Notes under the pieces: model-generated
The model's database searches: none
What the model was told of the DNA's origin: nothing
The model's input: only the letters and a program-made list of their open reading frames with translations
Made by a program: the position numbers and the translations under genes
In this document: positions 64,000-64,000 of the stretch, in pieces
How positions within the stretch are numbered: position 1 is the first letter of the stretch
Layout of the letters: each line of letters begins with the position of its first letter
Source of the DNA: Agathobacter rectalis ATCC 33656
Lineage (GTDB): Bacteria > Bacillota > Clostridia > Lachnospirales > Lachnospiraceae
Length of the DNA: 64,000 bases
Reading direction: 5' to 3'
NCBI RefSeq assembly: GCF_000020605.1
Contig: NC_012781.1
Location: 2,729,501 to 2,793,500, forward strand

Positions 64000-64000
64000 C

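Overview
The window reads as a chromosomal stretch of a low-GC, Gram-positive anaerobe of the Lachnospiraceae type (Agathobacter/Roseburia-like). This is inferred from gene content and protein style: an old-yellow-enzyme iron-sulfur flavoprotein, a LipO/YtcP-type sugar ABC system with a YesM/YesN pair, a CIRCE-controlled hsp20, an F-type ATP synthase operon in the order B-E-F-H-A-G-D-C, and strong AGGAGG ribosome binding sites. No rRNA, tRNA or CRISPR array was seen. Most genes lie on the minus strand.

Left part (1-7061): the 3' end of an Fe-S/FAD oxidoreductase converges on aroE. A 1.9-kb group II intron with its own reverse transcriptase sits beside the terminator those two genes share. Then come a DUF4160/DUF2442 pair, a NUDIX hydrolase, and an hsp20 plus zinc-less dnaJ unit whose promoter overlaps a perfect CIRCE operator.

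Accessory island (7082-24871): three paralogous cassettes, each with a lipoprotein, two membrane permeases and a bacitracin/lantibiotic-type ABC ATPase. They are accompanied by a small secreted beta-rich protein, a small membrane protein, and a LytTR response regulator with an AgrC-like GHKL kinase. Two cassettes share an almost superimposable promoter: a 22-bp-spaced direct repeat, a -35/-10 pair 16 bp apart, and a palindrome near the start of transcription. A third copy of the direct repeat lies in front of the regulator genes. The small secreted protein has its signal peptide broken at a run of seven T in a way that a -1 slip would repair. A 15-codon reading frame with a good ribosome site leads cassette 1, and an orphan ATPase tail marks a lost fourth cassette. 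This regulon is the best candidate here for an undescribed system. An unrelated AAA/PD-(D/E)XK protein gene is embedded in it, and a second one follows a Phd/PIN toxin-antitoxin pair.

Sugar island (26858-39630): a YesM/YesN two-component pair, with the kinase interrupted by one in-frame TGA, precedes an operon of two sugar permeases, a solute-binding lipoprotein, two Gfo/Idh/MocA oxidoreductases, two xylose-isomerase-like TIM-barrel proteins and a family 3 beta-glucosidase. The set suggests uptake and oxidation-assisted breakdown of a glycoside.

Right part (39835-64000): lrgAB with a cytidylate-kinase-like gene, a DUF1275 membrane protein, a membrane EAL phosphodiesterase, and the complete ATP synthase operon. 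After that comes a GC-rich region with a 33-bp perfect inverted repeat and 57-bp tandem repeats, then a ZIP metal transporter preceded by a long palindrome. Next are a ferritin-like gene split by an in-frame TGA, an orphan JetD-like (Wadjet subunit D) TOPRIM protein, a VOC protein, 73-bp tandem repeats, pyrC, a diguanylate cyclase, an RlmD/TrmA-family methyltransferase, a YhaM-like nuclease, and an HtrA-like protein with an eroded catalytic triad that runs off the right edge.
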